Below, in pieces: positions 44,935-55,090 of a DNA stretch of 64,000 bases. Each line of letters starts with the position of its first letter. The stretch's first letter is position 1. The stretch spans positions 6,954,001-7,018,000 of the forward strand of contig CP069300.1 of assembly GCA_016839165.1 (NCBI GenBank), written 5' to 3'. Both the position numbers and the translations under genes were made by a program. This DNA is from Bradyrhizobium sp. PSBB068 (GTDB lineage Bacteria > Pseudomonadota > Alphaproteobacteria > Rhizobiales > Xanthobacteraceae). Under the pieces are notes generated by a model. That model was not told the DNA's origin. It ran no database searches and was given only the letters and a program-made list of their open reading frames with translations.

Positions 44935-45852
44935 TCAGCCCGTCATCCGGCCCTGTTGCTCGAGCCAATCGCAGAACACCGCGCTGTGCGGATCGTTGCT
45001 GCGCCCCGCCGGAAAATAGGCGAAATAGCTCCGCGCCGGCAGGCTGATGGCAGGAAACGGCGTCACCAGGCGGCCCCCCGCGAGATCGTCCGCGATCAGC
45101 GCGGTCGGTCCCATCGCGACGCCGAGGCCATCGAGCGCGGCCTGGATCGTCAGGTAGAAATGATCGAAGGTCAGCGCCGCTGCCGGCTCGAGCGCGGAGT
45201 GCCCCGCTTCAGTCAGCCAGTCGCGCCACAGCCGCGGCATCGAGGTGACATGCAGCAGCGTGTGCCGTGAGAGGTCCGCGATCTCGTGCAGCGGCAATTG
45301 CTCCAGCAACGACGGACTGCACACCGGCAATCTTCGCTCCGACACCAGGAAGCGGGACGAGAAGCCGTGAAACGTATCCGGCCCGCCGCGGATCACGACG
45401 TCGAAGGATTCAGGCAGCGCGTCGACCGGATCATTCGACGTGCTCAAGCGCACCTCGATATCCGGATGCTCGGCGCGAAACCGGCTCATCCGCGGCAGCA
45501 GCCAGCGCAGGCTGAAGGTCGCGAGCGCATTGACGCGCAACACCGCGACAGCGGCATCGCCGCGCCGCTCGCGATGCTGCTGCACGGCCGCGGAAATCCG
45601 GTCGAGCGCCGGCGCGAATTCCGCAAGCAAGGCCGCGCCCGCCGGCGTCAACACCACGCGACGCACCGAGCGCCGGAACAGCGCCGGCGCACCCAGCCAT
45701 TCCTCGAGCAGGCGGATCTGCTGGCTGACCGCGCCATGAGTCACACTGAGCTCGGCAGCGGCTTCCTTGAAGCTGCCGAGCCGTGCGGCGGCCTCGAAGG
45801 CACGGACCGCATTGAGCGGCGGCAGGCTGCGGCGTGGGACGAACATGTCCAC
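44935..45852 (-). CDS. LysR-type transcriptional regulator (GcvA-like)
   Basis: The 305-residue protein has an N-terminal winged HTH (SLPPLNAVRAFEAAARLGSFKEAAAELSVTHGAVSQQIRLLEEWLG, in family order 9-53) followed by the LysR substrate-binding domain (about 95-300). The SLPPLNAVRAFEAAARLGSF opening is characteristic of the GcvA subgroup. It ends 13 bp from rimM on the opposite strand. It is divergent from the MFS gene with a 164-bp gap, so it likely controls that gene and perhaps itself. The gap is AT-rich near the regulator start. Confidence 0.93.
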   Translation of the reverse strand: MDMFVPRRSLPPLNAVRAFEAAARLGSFKEAAAELSVTHGAVSQQIRLLEEWLGAPALFRRSVRRVVLTPAGAALLAEFAPALDRISAAVQQHRERRGDAAVAVLRVNALATFSLRWLLPRMSRFRAEHPDIEVRLSTSNDPVDALPESFDVVIRGGPDTFHGFSSRFLVSERRLPVCSPSLLEQLPLHEIADLSRHTLLHVTSMPRLWRDWLTEAGHSALEPAAALTFDHFYLTIQAALDGLGVAMGPTALIADDLAGGRLVTPFPAISLPARSYFAYFPAGRSNDPHSAVFCDWLEQQGRMTG

Positions 45853-46016
45853 CTAATACCAGATTTTCTAACGCATGATCCGATTATTACTGATTTGTGA
45901 CAAGCGCTTTGCCGACGCATAGTGCTTGCAAGCTTCTTGTATTTCTTCTCTTTCCGGAAATCTCTCCCGATGCCCAGCTGCGCAAACTTTAGATTTTCTG
46001 GCTCCGGACGGCTGCA

Positions 46017-47228
46017 ATGAGCGTATCCGCCGAAGCCGGCGCATCCTCCTCCGGCAGCGTCAGGGCAACCCGCACGCTGACGGTGACCGGGCTCAACCAT
46101 GCCCTCCACGACGGCTATACCGACCTCATCTACGTGCTGCTGCCGGTCTGGCAGGCCGAATTCGCGCTGAGCTACGGGCTGCTCGCGCTGCTGCGCGGGC
46201 TCTATGCCGGCGCGATGGCCGGCTTGCAGATTCCAGTCGGGCGGATCGCGGAGCGGATCGACGGCAAGATCATCCTGATCGCGGGCACCGCACTATCGGC
46301 GCTCGGCTACGTGTGCGCGGGATTCTCCGGCGGCGTGATCGGACTTGGCCTGGCGCTGGCGCTCTCCGGCGCCGGCTCGAGCACGCAGCATCCGATCGCA
46401 TCCGCTGCGGTGTCGCGCGCCTATGGCGCGGGTGCGCGCGGGCCGCTCGGCATCTATAATTTCTCGGGCGATCTCGGCAAGGCGGCGATCCCGGCGCTGA
46501 CCTCGATCCTGCTGGTGATCATGTCGTGGCGGCACACGCTGCTGGTGCTTGCCTTGGCGGGCCTCCTGGTCGCGGCCTGCATCGCGCTCTGGATGCCGAC
46601 GGTCGGCAAGGGCGCCGAGCACAAGCCAACCGCCACATCGCGCCACGAAGGTGCGGGCCGCGGCTTCCATTGGCTGCTCGCGATCGGAATTCTCGACACG
46701 GCGGTGCGGATGGGCTTTCTCACCTTCCTGCCGTTTCTGTTGCGCGACAAGGGCGCCGCGCTGCCGACCAACGGTCTCGCGCTGGCACTGGTGTTCATCG
46801 GCGGCGCCGCGGGAAAATTCAGCTGCGGCTGGCTCGGCGCGCGCGTCGGCACGCTGCGCACCGTGCTGATCACCGAAGGCGGCACGGCAGCGCTGATCAT
46901 TGCGGTGCTGGTATTGCCGCTGGCGCCGGCGATCGCGCTGCTGCCGCTGCTCGGCGTGATGCTCAACGGCACCTCCTCGGTGCTCTATGGCACGGTGCCC
47001 GAGCTGACGCCGCCGCATCAGACCGAACGCGCCTTCGCGTTGTTCTACACCGGGACGATCGGATCGGGCGCGATCGCGCCTGTTATCTACGGCCTGCTCG
47101 GCGACGCACTCGGTCCGACACTGGCGACGGCTGCAACCGCGCTGACGGCACTGGCGATCTGTCCGCTCGCGGTGGCGCTGGCGCGGCATCTCGCCGGCGA
47201 AACTAACACGCGCAGCGCCGACGCCTGA
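46017..47228 (+). CDS. MFS transporter (Fsr-like drug/export family)
   Basis: The 403-residue protein has about 12 membrane segments. HALHDGYTDLIYVLLPVWQAEFALS near the first two segments and VGRIAERIDGK at loop 2-3 resemble the fosmidomycin-resistance (Fsr) branch. A central cytoplasmic loop (about 196-215) separates the halves. The substrate is unknown; the divergent LysR gene suggests inducible efflux. Start ATG at 46017 has only a weak ribosome site (GGACGG). Confidence 0.9.
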   Translation: MSVSAEAGASSSGSVRATRTLTVTGLNHALHDGYTDLIYVLLPVWQAEFALSYGLLALLRGLYAGAMAGLQIPVGRIAERIDGKIILIAGTALSALGYVCAGFSGGVIGLGLALALSGAGSSTQHPIASAAVSRAYGAGARGPLGIYNFSGDLGKAAIPALTSILLVIMSWRHTLLVLALAGLLVAACIALWMPTVGKGAEHKPTATSRHEGAGRGFHWLLAIGILDTAVRMGFLTFLPFLLRDKGAALPTNGLALALVFIGGAAGKFSCGWLGARVGTLRTVLITEGGTAALIIAVLVLPLAPAIALLPLLGVMLNGTSSVLYGTVPELTPPHQTERAFALFYTGTIGSGAIAPVIYGLLGDALGPTLATAATALTALAICPLAVALARHLAGETNTRSADA

Positions 47229-47318
47229 CGCCGCATTTTGCAGCGTCGATCTGGCGCGGTCGCGTCCGCGCAGTACATAGTCCGTTGTCGATGAGGACGG
47301 CCAACGGAAAGCAAAACA

Positions 47319-48401
47319 ATGACAAGCACGCACAAGGCCTGGCGGCTGCACGCCCATAATGACCTCCGCTTCGAGGATGTGCCGACACCGAAGCCCGCAC
47401 CCGATGGCGTCGTGGTCCGGATCGAAGCCGGCATGGTGCTGTCCTACACCAATAAGCTGCTGTCGGGCGCGCTGCCCTACAGCCTGCCGCCGATGCCGTT
47501 CGTCCCGGGCACCAACGCGATCGCGCGCGTCGTCACGACCGGCGAGAACGTCACGCATGTGCGGAGCGGCGACCGCGTGTTCCTCAGCCCGCATCTGCGC
47601 GGCGACGTGCCGGATCGTGATCCGCCGCAGATCCTGATCGGCCTCACCGCGACAGTGACGACGCCGGAGGCGTTCGCGTTGCAGGCACGCTGGCGCGACG
47701 GCGTATTTGCGGAGATCGCGCATTGGCCGGCCGCCTGCGCCACGCCGCTCACCAATCTCGACGACAAGCCGGCAACCGAGCTGATCGGATTGGCAAAGCT
47801 GATCGTGCCGTTCGGCGGCTTGCAGCGCTCCGGCCTGCGCGGCGGACAGACCATCATCGTCAACGGCGCGACCGGCTATTTCGGCTCGGGCGGCGTGATG
47901 CTCGCGGTCGCGATGGGCGCAGGCCGCGTCGTCGCCGTCGGACGCAAGCAGGCCGCACTCGAGCAATTGCGCGATGCATTCGGCCCGCGGGTCATTCCCG
48001 CCGTCGTGAGCGGCGATGCATCGGCCGATCTTCAGACCATCCGCCGTGCCGCCGGCGGCAGCACCGATGTCGCACTCGATTTGCTCGGCGCCGCGAAGAG
48101 CACCTCGACCACGCTGTCCTGCCTGCGCGCGCTCAAGCGCGGCGGCCGCATGGTGCTGATGGGCAGCGCCGAAGTGCCGCTTGAACTGTCCTTCCGCGAG
48201 ATGCTGGCCAATGACTGGGAGGTGGTCGGGCAGTTCATGTACGATCGCACTGCGCCGGGCCAGCTTGCCGCCCTCGCCGCCGAGGGCGTGCTCGATCTGC
48301 GCAAGATCAACGTCGCGACCTTCGCCCTCGCCGACTTCCGCCGTGCGGTGGACGCGGCCGCGATGATGCAGAGCCTCGATCTGACGGCCGTGGTGCCGTA
48401 A
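47319..48401 (+). CDS. MDR-superfamily oxidoreductase without zinc ligands
   Basis: The 360-residue protein has a GroES-like N-terminal domain and a Rossmann domain with the cofactor motif GATGYFGSGG (185-194). The medium-chain dehydrogenase cysteine ligands are absent: the only cysteines are in AACATP and LSCLRA. It is therefore of the quinone oxidoreductase/enoyl reductase type, using NAD(P)H. The start ATG at 47319 follows ACGGAAAGC. It lies 90 bp downstream of the MFS gene. Its last 36 bases are duplicated at 50067-50102. Confidence 0.88.
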   Translation: MTSTHKAWRLHAHNDLRFEDVPTPKPAPDGVVVRIEAGMVLSYTNKLLSGALPYSLPPMPFVPGTNAIARVVTTGENVTHVRSGDRVFLSPHLRGDVPDRDPPQILIGLTATVTTPEAFALQARWRDGVFAEIAHWPAACATPLTNLDDKPATELIGLAKLIVPFGGLQRSGLRGGQTIIVNGATGYFGSGGVMLAVAMGAGRVVAVGRKQAALEQLRDAFGPRVIPAVVSGDASADLQTIRRAAGGSTDVALDLLGAAKSTSTTLSCLRALKRGGRMVLMGSAEVPLELSFREMLANDWEVVGQFMYDRTAPGQLAALAAEGVLDLRKINVATFALADFRRAVDAAAMMQSLDLTAVVP

Positions 48402-48576
48402 CCCGCAATCAAAAGACAACATTAAATTTAGGCAAGGTCGCAACCGGAATGCCGACAAATGCTTGCGCCGGATTCCCGGCTCAGGCACGCTGTGGTTGTT
48501 TGAGCAAACTTGTACCAACCCTCCGCGACGCGCTGGATTTCGTCCATCGTTGATCTTCAGGCATCAGAGACATTCA

Positions 48577-49269
48577 ATGTTGCGCAGCCCTGTCTTCGCG
48601 ACCATCGCTCTCCTTGCGACGGTCGGCCCCCTTTCGGCCCAGACGCCGGCCCCATCACCACCAGCGGCTGCAGCGCCTGCCGCTGAAACGCCGAACAGCC
48701 CGGAACCGATGGAAGACGCCCAAACCGGCGATCACTGGACCTACCAGGTGCGGGACGACATTACCGGCGACATCAAGTCGACCACCACCTACACCGTGAC
48801 CGACGCCTCGGCTTCGGAGATCAACATCCGCTTTTCGTTGCTCGGGAATCCGGTCGTTGGCTACCAAACATTCGACCGAACCTGGGATCTGACGAACAAT
48901 GGCATCTGGCGATTTTCGCCCAATGATGGCACCGGCATCCGGCCGCCGCTTACGGTGGGCAAGAGCTGGTCATTCAAGAACACCGCGCTCAACACCAAGG
49001 CCGGTAACAGCCTGAAGCGCTCCGGGACGGCCAAAGTTGTCGCGCAGGAAAGCGTGACGACCAGCGCAGGCACGTTCGACACTTTCAAGATTGAAACCAC
49101 CCTACAGGAAGACAACGCCGCTGACGCAACCAAGAAGCTGCAATTCGTGCTGGAGACCTGGTACGCGCCTGCCATCGATCATTGGGTCAAGCGCAGCTCG
49201 ATCACGCGTTCGGACGGACGAATCCGGGACAAGAGCACGGCGGAGCTGGTCGATTATGGCCGACGCTAG
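48577..49269 (+). CDS. Secreted protein of unknown family, tandem paralog 1
   Basis: The 230-residue protein has a signal peptide (1-20, ending SAQ), then an Ala/Pro linker (about 21-47). A beta-rich domain follows with GDHWTYQVRDDITG, DRTWDL, FSPNDGTGIRPPLTVG, AGTFDTFKIETT, WYAPAIDHWVKRSS and a C-terminal ELVDYGRR. I do not recognise the family; the pattern suggests a beta-sandwich or barrel of the periplasm. The next gene encodes a clear paralog with the same motifs. Ribosome site weak (AGAGAC). Function not known. Confidence 0.8.
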   Translation: MLRSPVFATIALLATVGPLSAQTPAPSPPAAAAPAAETPNSPEPMEDAQTGDHWTYQVRDDITGDIKSTTTYTVTDASASEINIRFSLLGNPVVGYQTFDRTWDLTNNGIWRFSPNDGTGIRPPLTVGKSWSFKNTALNTKAGNSLKRSGTAKVVAQESVTTSAGTFDTFKIETTLQEDNAADATKKLQFVLETWYAPAIDHWVKRSSITRSDGRIRDKSTAELVDYGRR

Positions 49270-49336
49270 ATCAGCCGCTGGATTGATACGCCATACGGAC
49301 CGCGCCGATCGCCGGCCATTTGGACGAGGGAAAGTT

Positions 49337-50023
49337 ATGCTCCGCTACGCCGCCATTGCAGCGATTGGCCTGTTCGCCAGCCAGGCCTCAGCACAACAAT
49401 CGCCGGGTGGCGCCGAAGCGACAGCTGCACCGTCGTCGACTGCCAAGCCGGCCGTCGTCATGGAAGAGCCGTTGCCGGGCGACTTCTGGACCTACGAGAC
49501 GAGGGATGAGATCAGCGGCACCGTGAGCGGCGTTCGCAACAACCTGGTGACCGAGGTGACCCCTACCGAAATCAGCGTCCGCTACAGCGTCAAGGACAAG
49601 CCGATCGAGGGGCTTTATGTCTACGATCGATCCTGGAATCTGAAGAGCTCGGATTCCTGGACCTACCGACCGCATGAGGGCATCGGAATCCATGCGCCGT
49701 TGAAGGTCGGCGCGACCTGGCACTCCGAAGGTGACAACGTCAACACCAGCAATGGCAGCACCTGGAAGAACGCCGTCCACTCCAAGGTCGTTGGTCAGGA
49801 ATCTGTGGTCACGAAGGCCGGCGTCTTCGAGACATTCAAGATCGAAACCACCATTTCCAGGCGCCCGACCAACGATCCGACTCGAAAGGTCGAGATTGTC
49901 GAACAATCCTGGTACGCGCCGGCGGTCGATCATTGGGTCAAGCGCACGTCCGTGACGCGCAGCAACAACCACGTGATGGCGAGCAACTCCATGGAGCTGG
50001 TGGAATACGGCCGCAAGAAATAG
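49337..50023 (+). CDS. Secreted protein of unknown family, tandem paralog 2
   Basis: The 228-residue protein has a signal peptide (1-21, SQASAQQ), an Ala/Pro/Ser linker, and the same domain as its upstream neighbour. Shared blocks are GDFWTYETRDEISG, DRSWNL, GIGIHAPLKVGATW, AGVFETFKIETT, WYAPAVDHWVKR and ELVEYGRKK. Both lack Cys in the mature part. GAGGGAAAGTT precedes the ATG, a good ribosome site. The two genes are 67 bp apart and probably co-transcribed. A heterodimer or duplicated envelope component is possible; no function is assigned. Confidence 0.82.
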   Translation: MLRYAAIAAIGLFASQASAQQSPGGAEATAAPSSTAKPAVVMEEPLPGDFWTYETRDEISGTVSGVRNNLVTEVTPTEISVRYSVKDKPIEGLYVYDRSWNLKSSDSWTYRPHEGIGIHAPLKVGATWHSEGDNVNTSNGSTWKNAVHSKVVGQESVVTKAGVFETFKIETTISRRPTNDPTRKVEIVEQSWYAPAVDHWVKRTSVTRSNNHVMASNSMELVEYGRKK

Positions 50024-50066
50024 CCCGGCCCCGCTGAGTTCGCGCTGCTCCGGCGGACCGAACGTT

Positions 50067-50105
50067 GATGCAGAGCCTCGACCTCACGGCCGTGGTGCCG
50101 TAACC
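50067..50105 (+). pseudogene. Remnant of a second copy of the MDR gene 3' end
   Basis: 39 bp match 48365-48403, the last codons, stop and two following bases of the MDR gene, with only two mismatches (CTCGACCTC against CTCGATCTG). Weaker resemblance extends to about 50040 (TTCGCGCT). The copy keeps the stop codon but no gene. It lies directly before the trmD start. Confidence 0.75.
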
Positions 50106-50112
50106 AGAGGCC

Positions 50113-50874
50113 ATGACATCGCAAGAGACCCCGGCCGAAGCGACACCATGGCGCGCCACCGTACTGACCCTGTTCCCGGACATGTTTCCGGGGCCGCTCG
50201 GCGTCAGCCTGGCCGGCAGGGCGCTGGCGTCGGGCCTCTGGGCGCTGGAGGCGCACGATATCAGGGCGTCGGCGACCGACAGGCATCGCAGCGTGGACGA
50301 CACGCCGGCAGGCGGCGGTCCGGGCATGGTGCTGCGCGCCGACGTGCTGGCGGCGGCGATCGACGCCGCTGACGTCGCCCCAGGCCGGCCGCGCCTGCTG
50401 ATGAGCCCGCGCGGTCGGCCATTGACCCAGACCCAGGTCATGGAACTTGCCGCCGGGCCCGGCCCCCTGATCGTCTGCGGCCGCTTCGAGGGCATCGACC
50501 AGCGGGTGATCGAGGCGCGGGGGCTCGAGGAGGTCTCGATCGGCGATTATGTGCTGTCCGGCGGCGAAATCGCCGCGATGACCCTGATCGACGCCTGCGT
50601 CCGCCTGCTGCCGGGGGTGATGGGGAAGCTGGCCTCGGGAACCGAGGAGAGCTTCTCCGAAGGACTACTGGAATACCCCCAATACACCCGTCCGCAGGAG
50701 TTCGAGGGCCGCCAGATCCCGGAAATCCTCGTTTCCGGCGATCATGCCAAGGTCGCGGCCTGGCGGCTGGCCCAATCCGAGGCCCTCACGGCGGCCCGGC
50801 GGCCCGATCTCTGGGCCAGGCGTGCCGGCCAAAAAGCCGCGCCGCGACGGACAAAAAACACGACAGACGGGTGA
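50113..50874 (+). CDS. trmD: tRNA (guanine37-N1)-methyltransferase TrmD
   Basis: The 253-residue SPOUT-class enzyme methylates G37 of tRNAs with SAM. Key blocks are [60 protein letters not shown] (knot region, given as GRFEGIDQR and [11 protein letters not shown]) and RPQEFEG. The length is near the family norm. It is separated from rimM by the accessory block but still leads into rplS 109 bp on. AGAGGCC precedes the ATG. Confidence 0.97.
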   Translation: MTSQETPAEATPWRATVLTLFPDMFPGPLGVSLAGRALASGLWALEAHDIRASATDRHRSVDDTPAGGGPGMVLRADVLAAAIDAADVAPGRPRLLMSPRGRPLTQTQVMELAAGPGPLIVCGRFEGIDQRVIEARGLEEVSIGDYVLSGGEIAAMTLIDACVRLLPGVMGKLASGTEESFSEGLLEYPQYTRPQEFEGRQIPEILVSGDHAKVAAWRLAQSEALTAARRPDLWARRAGQKAAPRRTKNTTDG

Positions 50875-50983
50875 CAAACCCTGCGCTTTGCCTTATAGGC
50901 ACGGCCTAATCCGCACACGCGCAGGATAGATGGACGTTTGCGCAGCCCGCCAAAGGCTGGGCGCGCCGCCGATGGAGATTTCG

Positions 50984-51364
50984 ATGAACCTTATTCAGCA
51001 GCTCGAAAAAGAGCAGTTCGACAAGCTCGCCGCCACCAAGACCATTCCGGAATTCGGGCCCGGCGACACCGTCATCGTCAACGTGAAGGTGGTCGAAGGC
51101 GAGCGCACCCGCGTGCAGGCCTATGAAGGCGTTTGCATCGGCCGTTCCGGCCAGGGACTCAACGAGAGCTTCACCGTGCGCAAGATTTCGTACGGCGAGG
51201 GCGTCGAGCGCGTCTTCCCGGTGATGTCGCCGATGATCGACTCGATCAAGGTCGTGCGTCGCGGCAAGGTGCGTCGCGCCAAGCTCTATTACCTGCGCAA
51301 CCTGCGCGGCAAGTCGGCCCGCATCGTCGAGAAGCAGGACCGCCAGACCGCCGTCGGCGAGTAA
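50984..51364 (+). CDS. rplS: 50S ribosomal protein L19
   Basis: The 126-residue protein has the L19 motifs [36 protein letters not shown] and [11 protein letters not shown], then the basic AKLYYLR. It lies at the 30S-50S interface. The ATG at 50984 has GGAGATTTCG upstream; an 18-codon upstream extension is rejected. It ends the trmD-rplS unit with a strong terminator. Confidence 0.98.
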   Translation: MNLIQQLEKEQFDKLAATKTIPEFGPGDTVIVNVKVVEGERTRVQAYEGVCIGRSGQGLNESFTVRKISYGEGVERVFPVMSPMIDSIKVVRRGKVRRAKLYYLRNLRGKSARIVEKQDRQTAVGE

Positions 51365-51726
51365 ACGTTTCCCTTAAAAGGGGATGTGACCAAAAGCGCG
51401 GGGCCTGCCCCGCGCTTTTTCGTTGCGGCATACCTATCTGACGTAGCACCCCGCGCATCGATCGATTGTCGCGGGCGCGAGCCCTGTGTTAGAAATTTAG
51501 AATGGTTCCGGATCAAGCAAACCAGTGCTGCCCAAGTCAGACCTGCAAGCGCGTCGTGATCGACGATCGCTCGCGGCTGCCCGGCCGCTTCTTCGGGCGG
51601 TTTGCGACGTCGGCAACGTCTGAGCTTAGACGCGCAGCGTAACGCTGCCTGGACGCTTTCGCCTGCTCGCGCGCTCAAGACGCGCTCACACCATTCAACA
51701 CTGAATTTCTTCTGGAGCTGAAGCTC
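51365..51726. other. 362-bp gap between rplS and leuC
   Basis: It contains the rplS terminator and the leuC leader. A plus-strand open frame of 46 codons starts at ATG 51502 and ends at 51642, but has no ribosome site, no Leu-codon run typical of an attenuator peptide and no recognised homology; I do not call it a gene. GCGCAGCG/CGCTGC near 51632-51650 forms a small hairpin. The leuC ribosome site is CTGGAGCTGAAGCTC before 51727. Confidence 0.6.
51392..51420 (+). terminator. Intrinsic terminator after rplS
   Basis: GCGCGGGGC (51396-51404), loop CT, GCCCCGCGC (51407-51415), flanked by AAAA upstream and TTTTT downstream, so it can work on both strands. Confidence 0.92.
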
Positions 51727-53133
<1,407 letters not shown>

Positions 53134-53242
53134 GGCAAGCGCGGTTTTTGCCTCAAGCTCGAGCCGTTGCGGAAACGGCTCGTTAACGGCGCGCACGCAC
53201 ACTGCCTCCTTGCGAAACAAGCCTTCGCTGGGAGTGCGTGCC

Positions 53243-53455
53243 GTGGCCGACAAACCCGAATTCGTCGATATGATCAGCGAGGCGACGCGGCAGAAGCACC
53301 GCCGTCGCGGAGCAGCGCGCATCATCGATCCGCTTCCCGAGGTCAAGGAGACCTCCCGCCTCAGCCATTGGCCGCCGGAGCGGTGGACGCAATGGCGGAT
53401 GGAGAACCTGACGCCCTGGAAGATCAAATCCTGGAAGCTGAAAAACTGGGATTAG
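53243..53455 (+). CDS. Small conserved hypothetical protein
   Basis: The 70-residue basic and Trp-rich protein reads DKPEFVDMISEATRQK, then RRGAARIIDPLPEVKETS, and a C-terminus rich in Trp/Lys (WPPERWTQW, WKIKSWKLKNW). There is no signal peptide. I chose the GTG at 53243 because GGGAG lies about 8 bases upstream; a TTG at 53210 would extend it by 11 residues. Its third-position GC is like its neighbours, which supports coding. Not recognised; function unknown. A GGGCGCC/GGCGCCC hairpin follows in the gap to the convergent gene. Confidence 0.65.
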   Translation: MADKPEFVDMISEATRQKHRRRGAARIIDPLPEVKETSRLSHWPPERWTQWRMENLTPWKIKSWKLKNWD

Positions 53456-53504
53456 CCTGAAAAGTGAACGGGCGCCGCGAGGCGCCCGCTGTCGTTTTCA
53501 GGCG

Positions 53505-54092
53505 TCACCAGTAGACCCGGTACGGCCGCCAATAGTGCCGGTGATGCCACCACGGCCGGCAGATTCGGCGCGGCCCGTAATAGGTCCAGATCACCCGGCA
53601 ACGATGGTGATGGTAATAGGCCGGGTAATAATAGGGATAGTAGGACGATCCGTAGAAGTAGCGGCGATGGTGGAAGTGCCGCCGGTAATAGGGCCGGTAG
53701 CCGTAACGGTAACCGCCGCCATGGAAACGGTGGTAGCCACCATAATGGCGATGGAAGCCGCCATAGCGATAGCCGCCGTGAAACGCCGGCGCGGCGCGGA
53801 AGCCGCCACCATGGAAGCCGCGGAAACCGCCGCCATGGAAACCACCGCCGTGAAATCCACCGCCGTGGAAACCACCGCCATGAAATCCGCCGCCGCCGTG
53901 ACCGCCGCCACCGCCATGCCGAACCTGGGTCGTCATGGCATCGGCCGCAGATTTTGCCGCGGGCACGGTGCCCGGGCTCGCCACCGACAGCGCTTCGGCG
54001 CGTTGCTGCGAGGCGATCGACAATGCCAAGACCGCGGCCGCCGCAACACCGAGACGGCGCAGCAGCCCGCACCGCAAAGTGCTCTCCCTCAT
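53505..54092 (-). CDS. Secreted Gly/His/Tyr/Arg-rich protein
   Basis: The 195-residue protein has a signal peptide (about 10-35) followed by ALSVASPGT and QVRHGGGGGHGG. Then comes a long repeat of GGGFHGG units, and a Tyr/His/Arg-rich tail (YRPYYRRHFHHRRYF, PYYYPAYYHHHRC). It has one late Cys. GGGAGGATCAGAG precedes the ATG at 54092; the longer open frame has no such site. It is probably an exported envelope or matrix protein with possible metal binding through His; no known enzyme motif. The gene's own repeats create spurious frames on the plus strand. Confidence 0.75.
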   Translation of the reverse strand: MRESTLRCGLLRRLGVAAAAVLALSIASQQRAEALSVASPGTVPAAKSAADAMTTQVRHGGGGGHGGGGFHGGGFHGGGFHGGGFHGGGFRGFHGGGFRAAPAFHGGYRYGGFHRHYGGYHRFHGGGYRYGYRPYYRRHFHHRRYFYGSSYYPYYYPAYYHHHRCRVIWTYYGPRRICRPWWHHRHYWRPYRVYW

Positions 54093-54252
54093 CTCTGATC
54101 CTCCCTGACAACAGCGATGACAGCCGCGCTGCATGGCAGCCGGTCGCATTGCGTTCATTGCAGTCGCTCCCGGCACGACGCTAGAAACGCGCAACTGAAT
54201 GCGCCATGAACGCGCAAGGCGCGTGCGGCAAAAAGTCCGGAGGGGAACGTCG

Positions 54253-54546
54253 GTGACTGTCTATGTGATCGTGCAACTCAAGATGACCGACCGCGCCGCT
54301 TATGATCGGTATCAGGCACGCTTCTTCGATGTGTTCAGGAAGTTCAACGGGCGGCTGCTGTCGGCCGACGAACATCCCGCGGTCCTTGAAGGCAATTGGG
54401 ACCGCGACAAGCTGGTGCTGATGTCATTCCCTGACGAGGCGGCATTCCGCGCCTGGTCGGAATCGCCCGAATACGTCGAGATCTCCCGGGATCGCAAGGC
54501 CGGTGCGCAAGGCATTGTGCTGCTAGCGAAGGGCTTTGCACCATGA
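54253..54546 (+). CDS. DUF1330 family protein
   Basis: The 97-residue protein starts VYVIVQLKMTDRAAYDRYQARFFDVFRKF-like (motifs VIVQLKMTD and YDRYQARF). It contains LLSADEHPAVLEGNWDRDKLVLMSFP and ends in SRDRKAGAQGIVLLAKGF. DUF1330 is a ferredoxin-like (dimeric alpha-beta barrel) fold of unknown function. Start GTG at 54253 has GGAGGGGAACGTCG before it. It is divergent from the Gly/His-rich gene and faces the next minus-strand gene. Confidence 0.9.
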   Translation: MTVYVIVQLKMTDRAAYDRYQARFFDVFRKFNGRLLSADEHPAVLEGNWDRDKLVLMSFPDEAAFRAWSESPEYVEISRDRKAGAQGIVLLAKGFAP

Positions 54547-54621
54547 CACTGCCGAAGCGGCTCCGATTGGAGCCGCTCTCCTGTTGCGCCATTTGTGCCG
54601 CGCATCGTGCGACGTGGTTCG

Positions 54622-54963
54622 TCACCAGTACGGGCCGAACCCGAAGCCAAAGGTGAACGGCGCCGGCGCCGCGTAGGGGTAGGGCTGATAATAATAAGGC
54701 CGTCCATAGTAATAGGAGCCGTACGGCCGATAGGCCGGATAGGGCTGGTAGTACGGTCGGTAATAGGAACGGTAGCCGCGGTGATAATGGTGGCGGTGGT
54801 GATGGTAATGGCGATGATGGCGCTGGGCGCTGAAGTCCGTCGCCTTGCCCGCTTGCCCTTGTGCCGCAGCCTGCGGCTTGGCTGATGCCGCGGCCTTTGC
54901 CGAGGCCGGCGCCGTCAACGCGAATGCACAAGCGACAGCGGCAACACCGATCCATCTCATCAT
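54622..54963 (-). CDS. Small secreted Tyr/His/Pro-rich protein
   Basis: About 113 residues, with a signal peptide (MRWIGVAAVACAFALTAPASA, near 1-22). The Ala/Gln-rich part is followed by a His cluster (QRHHRHYHHHRHHYHRGYRS), then Tyr/Pro repeats (YRPYYQPYPAYRP) and a short GFGFGPYW end. I chose the ATG at 54963 as CAGGAG lies 6 bases upstream. It is compositionally like the neighbouring genes at 53505 and 55091. Not recognised; probably periplasmic or outer-surface and metal-binding by His. Confidence 0.7.
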   Translation of the reverse strand: MMRWIGVAAVACAFALTAPASAKAAASAKPQAAAQGQAGKATDFSAQRHHRHYHHHRHHYHRGYRSYYRPYYQPYPAYRPYGSYYYGRPYYYQPYPYAAPAPFTFGFGFGPYW

Positions 54964-55090
54964 GATCAACTCCTGCAGATTGCGATCGAGATCATCTCGC
55001 GCGCGCGAATCTGCCGGTTTGATGGCTGAGAACGACGACAGGCCCGCTGCTCACGGGCCTGTGTCTCAACTGCGCTGATACGCCGCGCGA

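Noticed and set aside
46293..48518. 741-codon minus-strand frame over the MFS and MDR genes
   Set aside because: Antisense to two clear genes; composition (Arg, His, Gln, Ala rich) is that of a shadow frame.
51502..51642. 46-codon open frame upstream of leuC, possible leader peptide
   Set aside because: No ribosome binding site, no run of Leu codons and no paired attenuator stems, so there is no support for attenuation or a gene.
53535..54098. Plus-strand repetitive frame (Ala/Met/Thr/Val-rich) over the Gly/His-rich gene
   Set aside because: It is the complement of GGx codon repeats of the minus-strand secreted protein and lacks a signal or ribosome site.
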